64,000 bases of DNA, taken from Eulemur rufifrons (Eukaryota > Chordata > Mammalia > Primates > Lemuridae). The position numbers and the translations under genes are program-made. The DNA lies in assembly GCF_041146395.1 (NCBI RefSeq), contig NC_091002.1, forward strand, positions 2,474,501 through 2,538,500, in the 5' to 3' direction. Positions within the stretch are counted from its first letter, which is position 1, and each line of letters opens with the position of its first letter. The notes below the pieces were generated by a model that worked only from the letters and a program-made list of their open reading frames with translations, was not told where the DNA came from and ran no database searches. Below are positions 46,214-55,996 of this stretch, one piece after another.

Positions 46214-46825
46214 TGTGAACTAAAATAAAATTTTAAGGCTCACCTTCCCCCCCCCCCCACCCCAACAACTGACTAAATGGACCCGCTCATGGCCAAAGGA
46301 ATATCCTGAAACTAAATTACCCGTCTGGAAGAAGGAGGTCAGACACGCCTTATCATGCCCCCCTCCCTCCTTGGGGACATCCTTTGTAACCCATTACCAG
46401 GCCTAAGGGTATGCAAGACAAACCCGCAGGCCCTCAGTTTACACAACAAATATAAGTCAGGTGGCTCATCTCTGATAAACAGCTCCTATGTTAAAACATT
46501 CCAAGCCTTTAGACAAAGCTTCATGTCTAACCAATTACAAGTCAACGAATCCTTAAACCCACCTATAACCTGTAAGCCACCCCCTACTTCGAGATGCCCA
46601 CCTTTTCGGGCCAAACCAATGTATGCCTCCCGCGTATTGATTTGTGACTTTACCTGTAACCCCTGTCTCCCTGAAATGTATGAAACCAAACTGGAACCCA
46701 GCCACAGAGAGTCCACTTGCTCAAGGGCTCTTGGGCGTGGCTCCGGGTCGTGATCCTCAAATTTGGCTCAGAATAAATCTCTTTAAAATTGTTTTACAGA
46801 GTTTGGCTTTTTTTTTCCGTTGACA
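46214..46825 (+). mobile_element. Solo ERV1-type LTR, 612 bp
   Basis: Starts TGTGAACTAAAATAAAAT at 46214 and ends CCGTTGACA at 46825, with a perfect 4-bp target repeat GGAG (46210-46213 and 46826-46829), the size made by class I retroviruses. An AATAAA lies at 46772-46777 about 50 bp before the end. A C13 run is at 46247-46259. Its first 30 bases resemble the start of the minus-strand LTR at 61038-61725, suggesting related families. No retroviral gene is attached. The open frame at 46355-46753 (132 codons) lies inside the LTR and has no known domain. Confidence 0.85.
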
Positions 46826-46829
46826 GGAG

Positions 46830-48130
46830 TTTGCTTTCTATTTTAATCCTCACAATAATCAGAGATGAGTGCTCTCTCATATCCTCATTCTGCAGGTAAA
46901 TACAATCAGTAGTAGTAAAGAGGTCGAGGAACTCCTCCGGGACCCCACAGCTAGACCGAGGGGCCATGCAGAGCCTGACATCGGGGCTGCCCCTTGACAA
47001 TGCCACGTGTGCACCTCCCATTCTGCTACACGGCTTCTCTTCATCCAGCCTTCCAGCACTTATAATTTTCCAGATGTGCTTAACGTTGGACATTTCATCT
47101 TTCTGATCTTCACAGCCAGCATGCACGGTCAATAACACAGTCTCCACTTTACAAATGGGGAACATGAAGCTGTGAGGGGTTACATTACATGCAAGGGGTC
47201 AAACACACAGGAAGTGACAGAACCCACAATGAACCCAGAACTACCTGATCCCAAATACAAAGGCCTTTGAGGTTTTTAATAAAAACGCATGAACAAAGCT
47301 TAAAGGTAAATTATTGAATGAATTTTATGACAACTTGCTGTTCCTTACCTCTAATTTCTTTTTCCCAGAAGCAACTACTTTCAATTGTTTAGCAGTTTCT
47401 CATGATATTGACATTTATGTTTCTAAAGGAACATATTGCAACTTCTCGGTATTTTATTATCCATTTTATATATTGACCTTCTACTATGGGAGATGACAGT
47501 TTAACTCTGTTACATACATACACAGACACACACACATGCTTCTTCTCTTTTCAGTTATCTGATGCAATTAAGGCATGATTTTAAGTAAATATTTGACATT
47601 TACAACATTATAACTAATAACTAATAAATTTTATTTAAAGTTGAGCCATATAGCGCATTTGAACCAAATTTTCCTTCTTTTGGTAACTTTTTGTTTTTCT
47701 TAGAGTTAATAATCGGCTTGGTTTGTGCTAAAAGAAAAAAAAGGATTCCTTATCTTTTGGAGATACATACTGAAATGTTTATGGATGAAATTATATGATG
47801 TTTGAGATTTGCTTCAAAATACTATGGAAGGGTTTCTGGTGATGATAGAGTACCAGAGGCTGAGTTTAATTCCCAATGGAAATAGCTAGAGAGCCGGCCA
47901 AATTATAGGAAACAACCCACGCAGAGGCCAGCAGTCTCCATGAGTCAAGGAGACAGAGAATGGAATTCCAGGAGACCGAGGCAGCTGGGATGTAGGAGAC
48001 GGAATGCCGGGGAAGGAGAGAGAGAGAGAAAGGACGCCAGGTATCTGCAGAAGGTTCCCTTCAGTCTTTGTCTCACGGATGATATTTGCAAACATGAGAG
48101 GAAACTGTCAGGGAGGAAAAAGAACCACCA
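46830..48130. other. Unique AT-rich DNA with MIR pieces
   Basis: Antisense MIR-like sequence at 46850-47000 and 47120-47260 ('tccactttacaaatggggaa', 'cacacaggaagtgacagaac'). A CA/TACA tract is at 47513-47536. The rest is unrecognised. Confidence 0.5.
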
Positions 48131-48349
48131 AGAAAGTAATTCCAAATAATTCCTGAAACTCACAATGGCCTGGGAATATTTCATGTTCCCTCCAGAGTGT
48201 GATACACCAGCTAGAGCCCTTTGATGTGGATGGGTGAACTCTAAGGTATAAAAATTATACCTCAAGCTGCAAAAAAGCCTGACCCCAACTGACTACCGAC
48301 TTCACAGCATACCAGAACAAAGTCCAAAACTGTTTAAAAGAATCCAGCA
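48131..48349 (+). mobile_element. Old L1 5' region, left of the young L1
   Basis: 'actgactaccgacttcacag', 'cataccagaacaaagtccaa' and 'ctgtttaaaagaatccagca' match an old L1M 5' segment. It resumes at 55997 ('aagccctaatg...ggcatgaaaagaagtagg'), showing that the young L1 split it. Left boundary approximate. Confidence 0.65.
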
Positions 48350-48360
48350 GGGGAGAGAAG

Positions 48361-48371
48361 AAAGATGGCGG
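48361..48371 (+). promoter_or_regulatory. YY1-type site at L1 start
   Basis: AAAGATGGCGG begins 12 bases into the element. It fits the YY1 core AAnATGGCG, which in human L1 sits at the same place and sets the transcription start. Function here is inferred by position. Confidence 0.7.
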
Positions 48372-48840
48372 AGTGGTGGTGACGGCCTGGATCTGCGCTC
48401 CCGGGGAGGAAGGCATCGATCTGGACCTGCCACAACGCTAGAAGACCGCTCCCACACAGGAACAGTGGTGTGAATCCACGGAGAATCAGCGTGGGACAAA
48501 CAGAGCGAGTGAGATCTGAGGTGAACGAAAATTGGGAACGCGGGACAGACACTAGCCAGCGGAGCGCGGGTCGGATACACCCGCCCCCAGCCGGGGTGGG
48601 TGCAGCCTCTCGGGAAAGCGGCTAGCCCTCCGCTCCCAATTGAATGGAGCCCTGACCCAGGCCAGCGCAGAATCACTGAGGGATACGTGGCGCATTGCAG
48701 ACAGGAGGTTTTTTTGCGAAATTACCTTAGAACCTGGGGGATCTCAGCTGAGACAGCGCTTGGCGAGGAGGGACGGATCTGCATCAGGGCGGAAAAACAC
48801 AAAAGATTCCCGGACAGCAAATAACGTCGTACCCCGTGCT

Positions 48841-49228
48841 GCCTTTTTCGGCGGTTCTCCAGCCGGTAACTCCCTGGTGCGCGTCCTTGCTCGCCAGCCC
48901 CTGGGCAGTGGCGGTCTCTGCCTGCCGGGGAGCCAGTCCCCTCCAGCCCCGGAGTTCGGCAGGCGCCATCTTGAAAGCGAGGGCGAAACCACTCGGGAGC
49001 CAAAAAGTGCCCAGTGGCTCTTTCTGCCCGCGCTGCCTTTTTCGGCGGTTCTCCAGCCGGTGACCCCCAGTGCGCGTCCTTGCTCGCCAGCCCCCGGGCA
49101 GTGGCGGTCTCTGCCTGCCGGGGAGCCGGTCTCCTCCAGCCCCGGAGCTCTGCAGGCGCCATCTTGAAAGCGAGGGCGAAACCGCTCGGGAGCCATAAAG
49201 TGCCGAGCGGCTCTCTCTGCCCGGCGCC
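48841..49228 (+). repeat. 194-bp tandem duplication in L1 5' UTR
   Basis: Two adjacent copies beginning 'gcctttttcggcggttctcc' (48841 and 49035). Shared blocks include 'gtccttgctcgccagccc', 'ggcagtggcggtctctgcct' and 'gcgccatcttgaaagcgagg'. The copies differ at scattered bases. Diverged relatives containing 'cgccatcttgaaatcc' (about 49596) and 'cgccattctagggc' (about 50137) suggest older monomers. Confidence 0.9.
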
Positions 49229-49410
49229 CTCCGCTGGTCTCTGAACCAACGCCAGGAGTGCGGGATATGCCGGGGCCGCGCTCGGGGTGAAGGGGCAGAG
49301 CTGCGCTAAGGCAAAAAAAAAAAAAAAAAACAAGAAGGATAGGCTCACCGAACTGTATATTTTATTCTTGGTAAATTTCTTCTGGGTTTTGTTTGTTTGT
49401 ATTTGTATTT

Positions 49411-49472
49411 GTTTTTGTTTTTTTTGGTCTTTTTTTTTTTTTTTCCTTTTCTTTTCTTTTTCTTTTTTTTTC
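49411..49472 (+). repeat. Poly-T/CT tract 1 of L1 5' UTR
   Basis: Runs of T broken by C and G. It causes long Phe-rich frames on plus and Lys-rich frames on minus. Confidence 0.85.
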
Positions 49473-49899
49473 CGGTGGCTCACGAGCCGGACAGCCTCGG
49501 CGGGCACCTTTGTCCTCTGGGCCTCTGGCTGCCGCGCCTTTTTGAGCGCGGAGGTTGGATCCCCACCACCCTCGGAGCTGTGCGGGCGCGCAGACGCCAT
49601 CTTGAAATCCACTGCGAAACCGCCCGGGACCCAGCCGGGCGGGCGTGAAGGGGCGGAGCTGCGCTAAGGCATAAAAACAAAAACATCTAATGGCCGCTCC
49701 GGACCCAGCCGAGCGGAAGTGAAGGGGCGGAGCTGTGCTAAGGCGTAAAAGAAACAAACAAACAAAAAACATTGAGTCGCTGAACTATATACTTCAGATT
49801 TGTGTACCTTTCTGCTTTGCGGTGTGGTGAGATGCTATGTAGTTTGTTTTTGTTCATTTTTTTTGGCGTTTTTGGTGTTTTTTGGTTTGGCTTTTTGCG

Positions 49900-50028
49900 T
49901 TTCTTTTCTTTTTTTCTTTTTTTTTTCTTTTTCTTCTTTTTTTTTTTCTCTTTCGTTTTCTCCTCTTTCTTTTCTTTCTTTCCTTTTCTTTTTTCTTTTT
50001 TTTTTTTCTTTCTTCTCTCTTTTCGCCT
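49900..50028 (+). repeat. Polypyrimidine tract 2 of L1 5' UTR
   Basis: Nearly pure T/C for about 130 bases (TTTCTTTTTC types) just before the fourth diverged module. Confidence 0.9.
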
Positions 50029-50750
50029 TCTAACAGGGGACCCACAGTGAGCTTCGGAACGGGCCAGGTCCCTGGCTCTGGTACATACCGGATCCTGAGC
50101 AGTCATCCCCAGTGCCGGCAATCTGCGGGCGCGCAATCGCCATTCTAGGGCCCACAGCCAAGTCACTGTGGAGCAATAGGGTACCAAGAGGCTCCCTGGA
50201 CGGCCCTCTCCCCTGGTCCACGGACCGTATATAGGGGCCCCGCCCATGTGTAAACACTGAATACTTCTCCAGAAGCGAGAGTGTGGAACCTGATCCCTGG
50301 GGACATTGGGCCAAGGCAAACTTTTGCCCGTGGGAGCTACAGCAACTGGGGCGCTGAGCAAGCGAGGTCACCGTCCTCTCCCCATAGCTAGTATCTTGCC
50401 TGCAGATAGAGACAGAAACCTCCCCTATAGAGGAAGAACCAAAGGGAAACAAACAAACAAACAAAGAGAATTTCGGTCTATTAGTGTGGACCCCGCCTGC
50501 CTTCTGAAAGACCACAACACAGTGTCCTAACTTGCCAAAGCGGTCTTGGATCACTCCAATCCTCTAGGATTGGACCCATCAGAAGCAGTCCCCCAACAGA
50601 AACAGAAAAATCTCTAAACAATACACAACAGTCTCCCCCTCTTGCCAAAAGAAGCAACATACCTAGACTGCCTCACAGCCTAAGAATAGAGCACAAAGAG
50701 TGCTGTTAACCAGACTAAATCTATAAGTAAAGATCCAACGATAAATCCAG

Positions 50751-51758
50751 ATGGGAAGGGCCCAGCGAAAAAACACGGAGAGCACAAAGAATCAAATGGA
50801 AAGCTCATCCCCAAAGAGAAATACCAGCTCCCAACCATTTGACACAAACCAGACTCAAAACACCAACATGTCACAGGAAGAATTCCAATTATGGATCATA
50901 AACAAGCTGAATAATATACAAGAATCAATGGATAAACAACACAAGGAAAACACAAAAAAAAATACAGGATTTGGAGATTTGGAGGAAAAATTCACTAAAG
51001 AAATTGAAATATTGAAGAAAAACCAAACTGAACTCCTAGAAGTGAAGAATTCACTCAGAGAGCTACAAAACACTGTGGAAAGTCTCAAGAGCAGGGTAGA
51101 TCAAACAGAGGAAAGAATCTCAGAAATTGAAGATAACTCCTTCCAACTAAATAAGTCAGTCACAGAGGTAGATCGAAAAAGTAAGAGAAATGATCTGAAT
51201 CTTCAAGAAATGTGGGATTATGTGAAGAAACCTAACTTGAGAGTTATTGGCATTCCTGAGGGTGAAGAAGATAATAAGCAAGGGTTGGATAAGCTATTTG
51301 AAGACATAATCGAGGAAAATTTTCCAGGCCTTGCCAATACTCTAGACATACAGATTCAAGAAGCTCAAAGGACCCCTGGGAGATTCATAGCAAATAGGAA
51401 AACACCACGCCACGTAGTCATCAGGCTGACCAAAATATCCACTAAAGAGTCCCTTCTCCGAGCTGTAAGGAGAAAGAAACAAGTAACTTACAAAGGAAAA
51501 CCCATCAGAATTACGCCAGATTTCTCAGCTGAAACCTTACAAGCAAGAAGAGGTTGGGGCCCCATTTTCACACTTCTGAAACAGAATAATGCCCAGTCTA
51601 GAATCTTGTACCCAGCTAAGCTAAGTTTTCTATACAAAGGAGAAATCAAGACATTCTCAGATAAACAAAGGTTGAGGGAATTCACCAAGACAAGACCAGC
51701 CCTCCAAGAAGTACTCAAAAGAGAACTACACACGGATCAGCACAAGAAAGATCCATGA
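50751..51758 (+). CDS. L1 ORF1p, RNA-binding chaperone, intact
   Basis: ORF1p trimerises, coats L1 RNA in the cytoplasm and acts as a nucleic-acid chaperone in target-primed reverse transcription. The 335-residue frame is uninterrupted and near the 338 residues of human ORF1p. Residues 1-40 are a variable, Ser/Asn/Gln-rich start. About 45-152 form a charged heptad-like coiled coil (for example around 'ESLKSRVDQTEERISEIE'). About 158-252 are the RRM, with 'NLRVIGIPEG' at 162-171 and 'RHVVIRL' at 220-226. About 253-323 are the C-terminal domain, with 'ITPDFSAETLQARRGW' and 'YPAKLSF'. The start is the first ATG after the 5' UTR and fits the family. A stop at 51756-51758 is followed by a 45-bp spacer and the ORF2 ATG, the usual L1 arrangement. 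Nothing seen would abolish function. Confidence 0.95.
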   Translation: MGRAQRKNTESTKNQMESSSPKRNTSSQPFDTNQTQNTNMSQEEFQLWIINKLNNIQESMDKQHKENTKKNTGFGDLEEKFTKEIEILKKNQTELLEVKNSLRELQNTVESLKSRVDQTEERISEIEDNSFQLNKSVTEVDRKSKRNDLNLQEMWDYVKKPNLRVIGIPEGEEDNKQGLDKLFEDIIEENFPGLANTLDIQIQEAQRTPGRFIANRKTPRHVVIRLTKISTKESLLRAVRRKKQVTYKGKPIRITPDFSAETLQARRGWGPIFTLLKQNNAQSRILYPAKLSFLYKGEIKTFSDKQRLREFTKTRPALQEVLKRELHTDQHKKDP

Positions 51759-51803
51759 ATGTAAAACTACTCAAGAGCTAAAGATCAAATTCCAGATACC
51801 ACA

Positions 51804-54800
51804 ATGGCCCAGGAGAGAAAACATCACAATGAAGTTCTACCCAACAAGCTGAACAAAAAACTGTCTCACTTATCAGTTTTCTCAATAAATGTGAATGGCT
51901 TGAACTCCCTGCTCAAGAGACATAGACTGGCCCAATGGATAAAAAAACACAACCCAAGTATCTGCTGTCTTCAAGAAACTCACCTAACCTGCAAAGATGC
52001 ATTTAGACTGAAAATAAAAGGATGGAAATCGATATTTCAAGCAAATGGTAACCAAAAGAAAGCTGGTGTGGCAATCTTAATTTCCAATAACTTAGCTTTC
52101 AAACCAACAAAAATAATAAAAGACAAAGATGGCTACTACATACTGATTAAAGGCACAATTCATCAAGAAGCCATGACTATGCTCAATATATATGCACCCA
52201 ACCTAGGTGCACCTAGATTCATAAAGCAAACCCTACTAGATCTGAACCAAATGATAGATAACAATACTGTAATAGCTGGAGACTTTAACACCCCACTGAC
52301 AGTACAGGACAGATCCTCTAAACAGAAAATAAACAAAGACATAAATAGAATGCTAGAACAAATGGGCATGGCTGACATCTATAGGACATTCTACCCAAAG
52401 TCCACAGAATATACATTCTTCTCATCAGCTCACGGGACATTTTCTAAGATTGACCATGTCCTAGGACATAAATCATGTCTTCAAAAATTCAAAAAATAGA
52501 AATTATACCATGCATCTTCTCAGATCACAGCGGAATAAAAGTAACAATGATCACAAACAGAAACCCTCACTCTTACTCAAAGTCATGGAAGCTAAATAAC
52601 TTTCTCCTGAATAATTATTCTATAAAAGAAGAAATCAAGATGGAAATCAAAAATTTCTTTGAATTAAATGACAATGGAGATACAACTTATCAAAATCTAT
52701 GGGATGCAGCTAAAGCAGTCCTAAGAGGAAAATTCATATCCATAAATGCCTATATCAAAAAGACAGAAAACATGCAAATAGACAACCTAACGAATAGACT
52801 CAAAGAGCTGGAGAAAGAAGAACAGAACGATCCCAAACTCAGCAGAAGGCGAGAAATTACTAAGATCAAATCAGAATTAAATGAAAAGGACAACAAAGAA
52901 ACTATAAGGGAAATTAATAAAACAAAAAGTTGGTTCTTTGAAAAGATAAACAAAATAGACACACCTCTGGCTAGACTAACCAAGAGCACAAAACTAAAAT
53001 CTCTAATAACCTCCATTAGGAACATGAAAGGAGAAATCACAACCGACGCTACAGAGATACAAGATATCATCTATGAATTCTACAAAAATCTTTATGCACA
53101 CAAACTGGAGAATGTGGAGGAAATGGACAAATTTTTAGAAACACATAGTCTTCCCAGGCTCAACCAGGAAGAAATAGAGTACCTGAACAGACCAATATCA
53201 AGAACTGAAATCGAAACAGCAATAAAAAACCTTCCCAAAAAGAAAAGCCCTGGTCCAGATGGGTTCACACCTGAATTTTACCATACATACAAAGAAGAAC
53301 TGGTGCCCATCCTACATAAACTATTCTCCAATATTGAGAAGGATGGAATTCTCCCCAACATGTTCTACCAAGCCAATATAACATTGATGCCAAAACCTGG
53401 AAAGGACGCAACAGAAATAGAGAACTACAGACCAATTTCCCTCATGAATATAGATGCAAAAATTTTCAATAAAATACTAGCAAATCGAAGCCAAGTACTT
53501 ATCAAAAAAGTAATCCACCACGACCAAGTGGGCTTCATCCCAGAGATGCAGGGGTGGTTCAACACACGTAAATCTATAAATGTAATTCACCACATAAATA
53601 GAAGCAAAAACAAAAACCATATGATACTCTCATTAGATGCAGAAAAAGCATTTGACAAAATTCAACACCCTTTTATGATAAAAACACTTAACAAAATAGG
53701 CATTGATGGAACCTACCTAAAAATGATACGAGCCATATATGACAAACCCACAGCCAACATCATACTGAATGGGGAAAAACTGAAAGCACTCCCACTTAGA
53801 ACTGGAACCAGACAGGGCTGCCCATTGTCTCCATTACTTTTCAACATAGTATTGGAAGTCCTTGCGAGAGCTATCAGGCAAGAGAGCAGAATCAAGGGAG
53901 TCCAAATAGGGAAGGAAGAGATCAAACTCTCACTTTTTGCTGATGATATGATGTTATATCTGGAAAACCCCCAGGATTCAACCATGAGACTCCTGGAATT
54001 GATTAACGAATATAGCAAAGTCTCAGGCTACAAAATTAACATACACAAATCAGAGGCATTTATATATGCCAATAACAGTCAATCGGAAAACCAAATTAAA
54101 GACTCAATACCCTTCAAAATAGCAACAAAGAAAATAAAATATCTAGGTATATATCTAACTAAAGAGGTAAAGGACCTCTATAAGGAAAACTATGAAACAC
54201 TGAGAAAAGAAATAGCAGAACTTGCAAATAGATGGAAAAATATACCATGCTCGTGGATCGGAAGAATCAACATTGTTAAAATGTCTATACTACCCAAAGT
54301 GATCTACAGATTCAATGCAATCCCTATGAAATTACCAACATCATTCTTTACAGACGTAGAGAAAATAATTATACACTTTGTATGGAATCAAAGAAGACCC
54401 CGTATAGCAAAAGCAATTATAAGCAACAAAAACAAAGGAGGTATTAATTTGCCAGACCTCAAACTATACTACAAGGCCGTGGTTCTTAAAACAGCCTGGT
54501 ATTGGCACAAGTGCAGGGACACAGACCAGTGGAACACAACAGAAAATCCAAATATAGAACCATTCTCATATAGTCACCTAATTTTTGACAAAGCGGAAAA
54601 GAATATACTCTGGGGACAAGAATCCCTATTCAATAAATGGTGCTGGGAGAATTGGTTAGCCACTTGTAGAAGACTGAAACAGGACCCACAGCTTTCACCT
54701 CACAAAAATCAAATCACGGTGGATAACAGACCTAAACCTTAGGCATGATACAATCAGAATTCTAGAAGAAAATGTAGGAAAGACTCTTACAGACATTGGC

Positions 54801-55569
54801 CTAGGCAAAGAATTTATGAAGAAGACCCCCAAGGCAATCACAGCAGCAACAAAAATAAATGAATGGGACATGATTAAATTAAAAAGCTTCTGCACAGCCA
54901 AAGAAACAGTCCAGAGAATAAACAGACCACCTACAGAATGGGAAAAAATTTTTGCATACTACACATCAGATAAAGGACTGATAACAAGAATCTATTTAGA
55001 ACTCAGGAAAATCAGCAAGAAAAAATCAAGCAACCCTATCAAAAAGTGGGCAAAGGACATGAATAGAAACTTCTCGAAAGAAGATATAAGAATGGCTAAC
55101 AAACATATGAAAAAATGCTCAACATCCCTAATCATCAGAGAAATGCAAATCAAAACTACAATGAGATATCACTTAACTCCAATGAGAATGGCCTTTATCA
55201 AAAAAACCCAAAACAACACATGTTGGCGTGGGTGTGGAGAGACAGGAACACTAATACACTGCTGGTGGGACTGCAAACTAGTGCAACCCCTGTGGAAAGC
55301 ATTATGGAGGTATCTTAAACAGATTCAAGTAGACCTGCCATTTGACCCAGCAATCCCATTACTGGGCATATACCCAAAGGAAAAAAAGGTCATTCTGTAA
55401 CAAAGACACATGTACCCGAATGTTTATAGCAGCACAATTCACAATAGCAAAGGTGTGGAAACAACCCAAGTTCCCATCAATACATGATTGGATTAGTAAG
55501 CTGTGGTATATGTATACCATGGAATATTACTCAGCTATAAGGAATAATGAAGATACGACATCTCTATAG
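51804..55569 (+). pseudogene. L1 ORF2p (endonuclease-reverse transcriptase), three frame slips
   Basis: ORF2p nicks target DNA and copies L1 RNA at the nick. Four collinear pieces total about 1255 codons, close to the family's usual length. Piece 1 (51804-52499) is the APE-type endonuclease with 'SINVNG' at 27-32, 'QETH' at 57-60 and 'GDFNTPL' at 159-165. A stop (52497-52499) follows an A6 run. The frame that continues, seen as 52475-54742, supplies the last endonuclease motif 'SDHSG' and the reverse transcriptase, with '[10 protein letters not shown]', '[15 protein letters not shown]' and the catalytic 'FADDM' at 53936. It goes off frame near 54700-54716. Piece 3 (to 55400) has the C-terminal Cys/His motif '[18 protein letters not shown]' near 55221. 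A third slip at the A7 near 55381 moves the tail ('CTRMFIAAQFTIAK') to a third frame, ending at 55569. I found no other in-frame stop. As read, it cannot make full ORF2p. Confidence 0.93.
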
Positions 55570-55968
55570 TTCTCCTGGAGAGAGTTGGAACCCATTATAT
55601 TAAGTTAAGTATCCCAAGAATGGAAAAATAAGCATCACATGTACTCACCAGAAAATTGGTTTCCCTGATCATCACCTAAATACAAATCTGGGAACGACAC
55701 CAATCGATATCAGACTGAGGTGGGGGGTGGGGGAGGGGATGGGTGTATGCCTACACAATGAGTGCATTGCGCACCGTTTGGGGAGTGGTAACACTTGAAG
55801 GTGCTGACTCGGGAAGGGGGGGTGGGGAAGGGAGGGATAGATACCTACACGATGGGTGCAACGCGCACGACCTGGGGAACAGACATGCCTGGAGCTCTGA
55901 CTTGGGGGGAAAGGCGGTACAGGAGCAACGTATGTAACCTGCAATTCTGTATCCCCCATAACAAGATG
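55570..55968 (+). other. L1 3' UTR with duplicated G-rich module
   Basis: Two related modules with period 94: 'ctacacaatgagtgca' at 55751 and 'ctacacgatgggtgca' at 55845. Each is preceded by a G-rich run that fits the quadruplex pattern: 55719-55743 (GGTGGGGGGTGGGGGAGGGG and following) and 55811-55836. A G-rich 3' UTR tract is a conserved L1 trait; its duplication here is visible directly. Confidence 0.85.
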
Positions 55969-55974
55969 AATAAA
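55969..55974 (+). terminator. L1 poly-A signal
   Basis: AATAAA runs straight into the A tail, the normal end of an L1. Confidence 0.85.
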
Positions 55975-55996
55975 AAAAAAAAAAAAGAATCCAGCA

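Larger units (their letters stand above)
48350..50750 (+). promoter_or_regulatory. L1 5' UTR / internal promoter region, 2.4 kb
   Basis: CpG-rich to about 49780, then pyrimidine-rich. It contains a 194-bp tandem duplication (48841-49034 and 49035-49228), diverged extra modules, and a motif 'gtgaaggggcggagctgc' near 49287 (variant), 49646 and 49719. By analogy with other L1s it should hold the internal pol II promoter near its start. It is more than twice the length of the human L1 5' UTR. Confidence 0.75.
48350..55982 (+). mobile_element. Full-length young L1 retrotransposon
   Basis: Parts in order: 5' UTR 48350-50750, ORF1 50751-51758, 45-bp spacer, ORF2 51804-55569 (frame-broken), 3' UTR from 55570, AATAAA at 55969-55974 and an A tail. 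A perfect 14-bp target duplication AAAAGAATCCAGCA flanks it (48336-48349 and 55983-55996; the A end of the right copy merges with the tail). On the minus strand the target reads CTTTT/AAACA, matching the L1 endonuclease preference TTTT/AA. At about 7.6 kb it is longer than the roughly 6-kb human L1, mainly through its 5' UTR. Full length, one perfect duplication and an intact ORF1 indicate a recent insertion, from a strepsirrhine L1 lineage. Confidence 0.96.

Noticed and set aside
49287..50361. Phe-rich plus frames and a Lys-rich 207-codon minus frame in the L1 leader
   Set aside because: Direct products of the polypyrimidine tracts.
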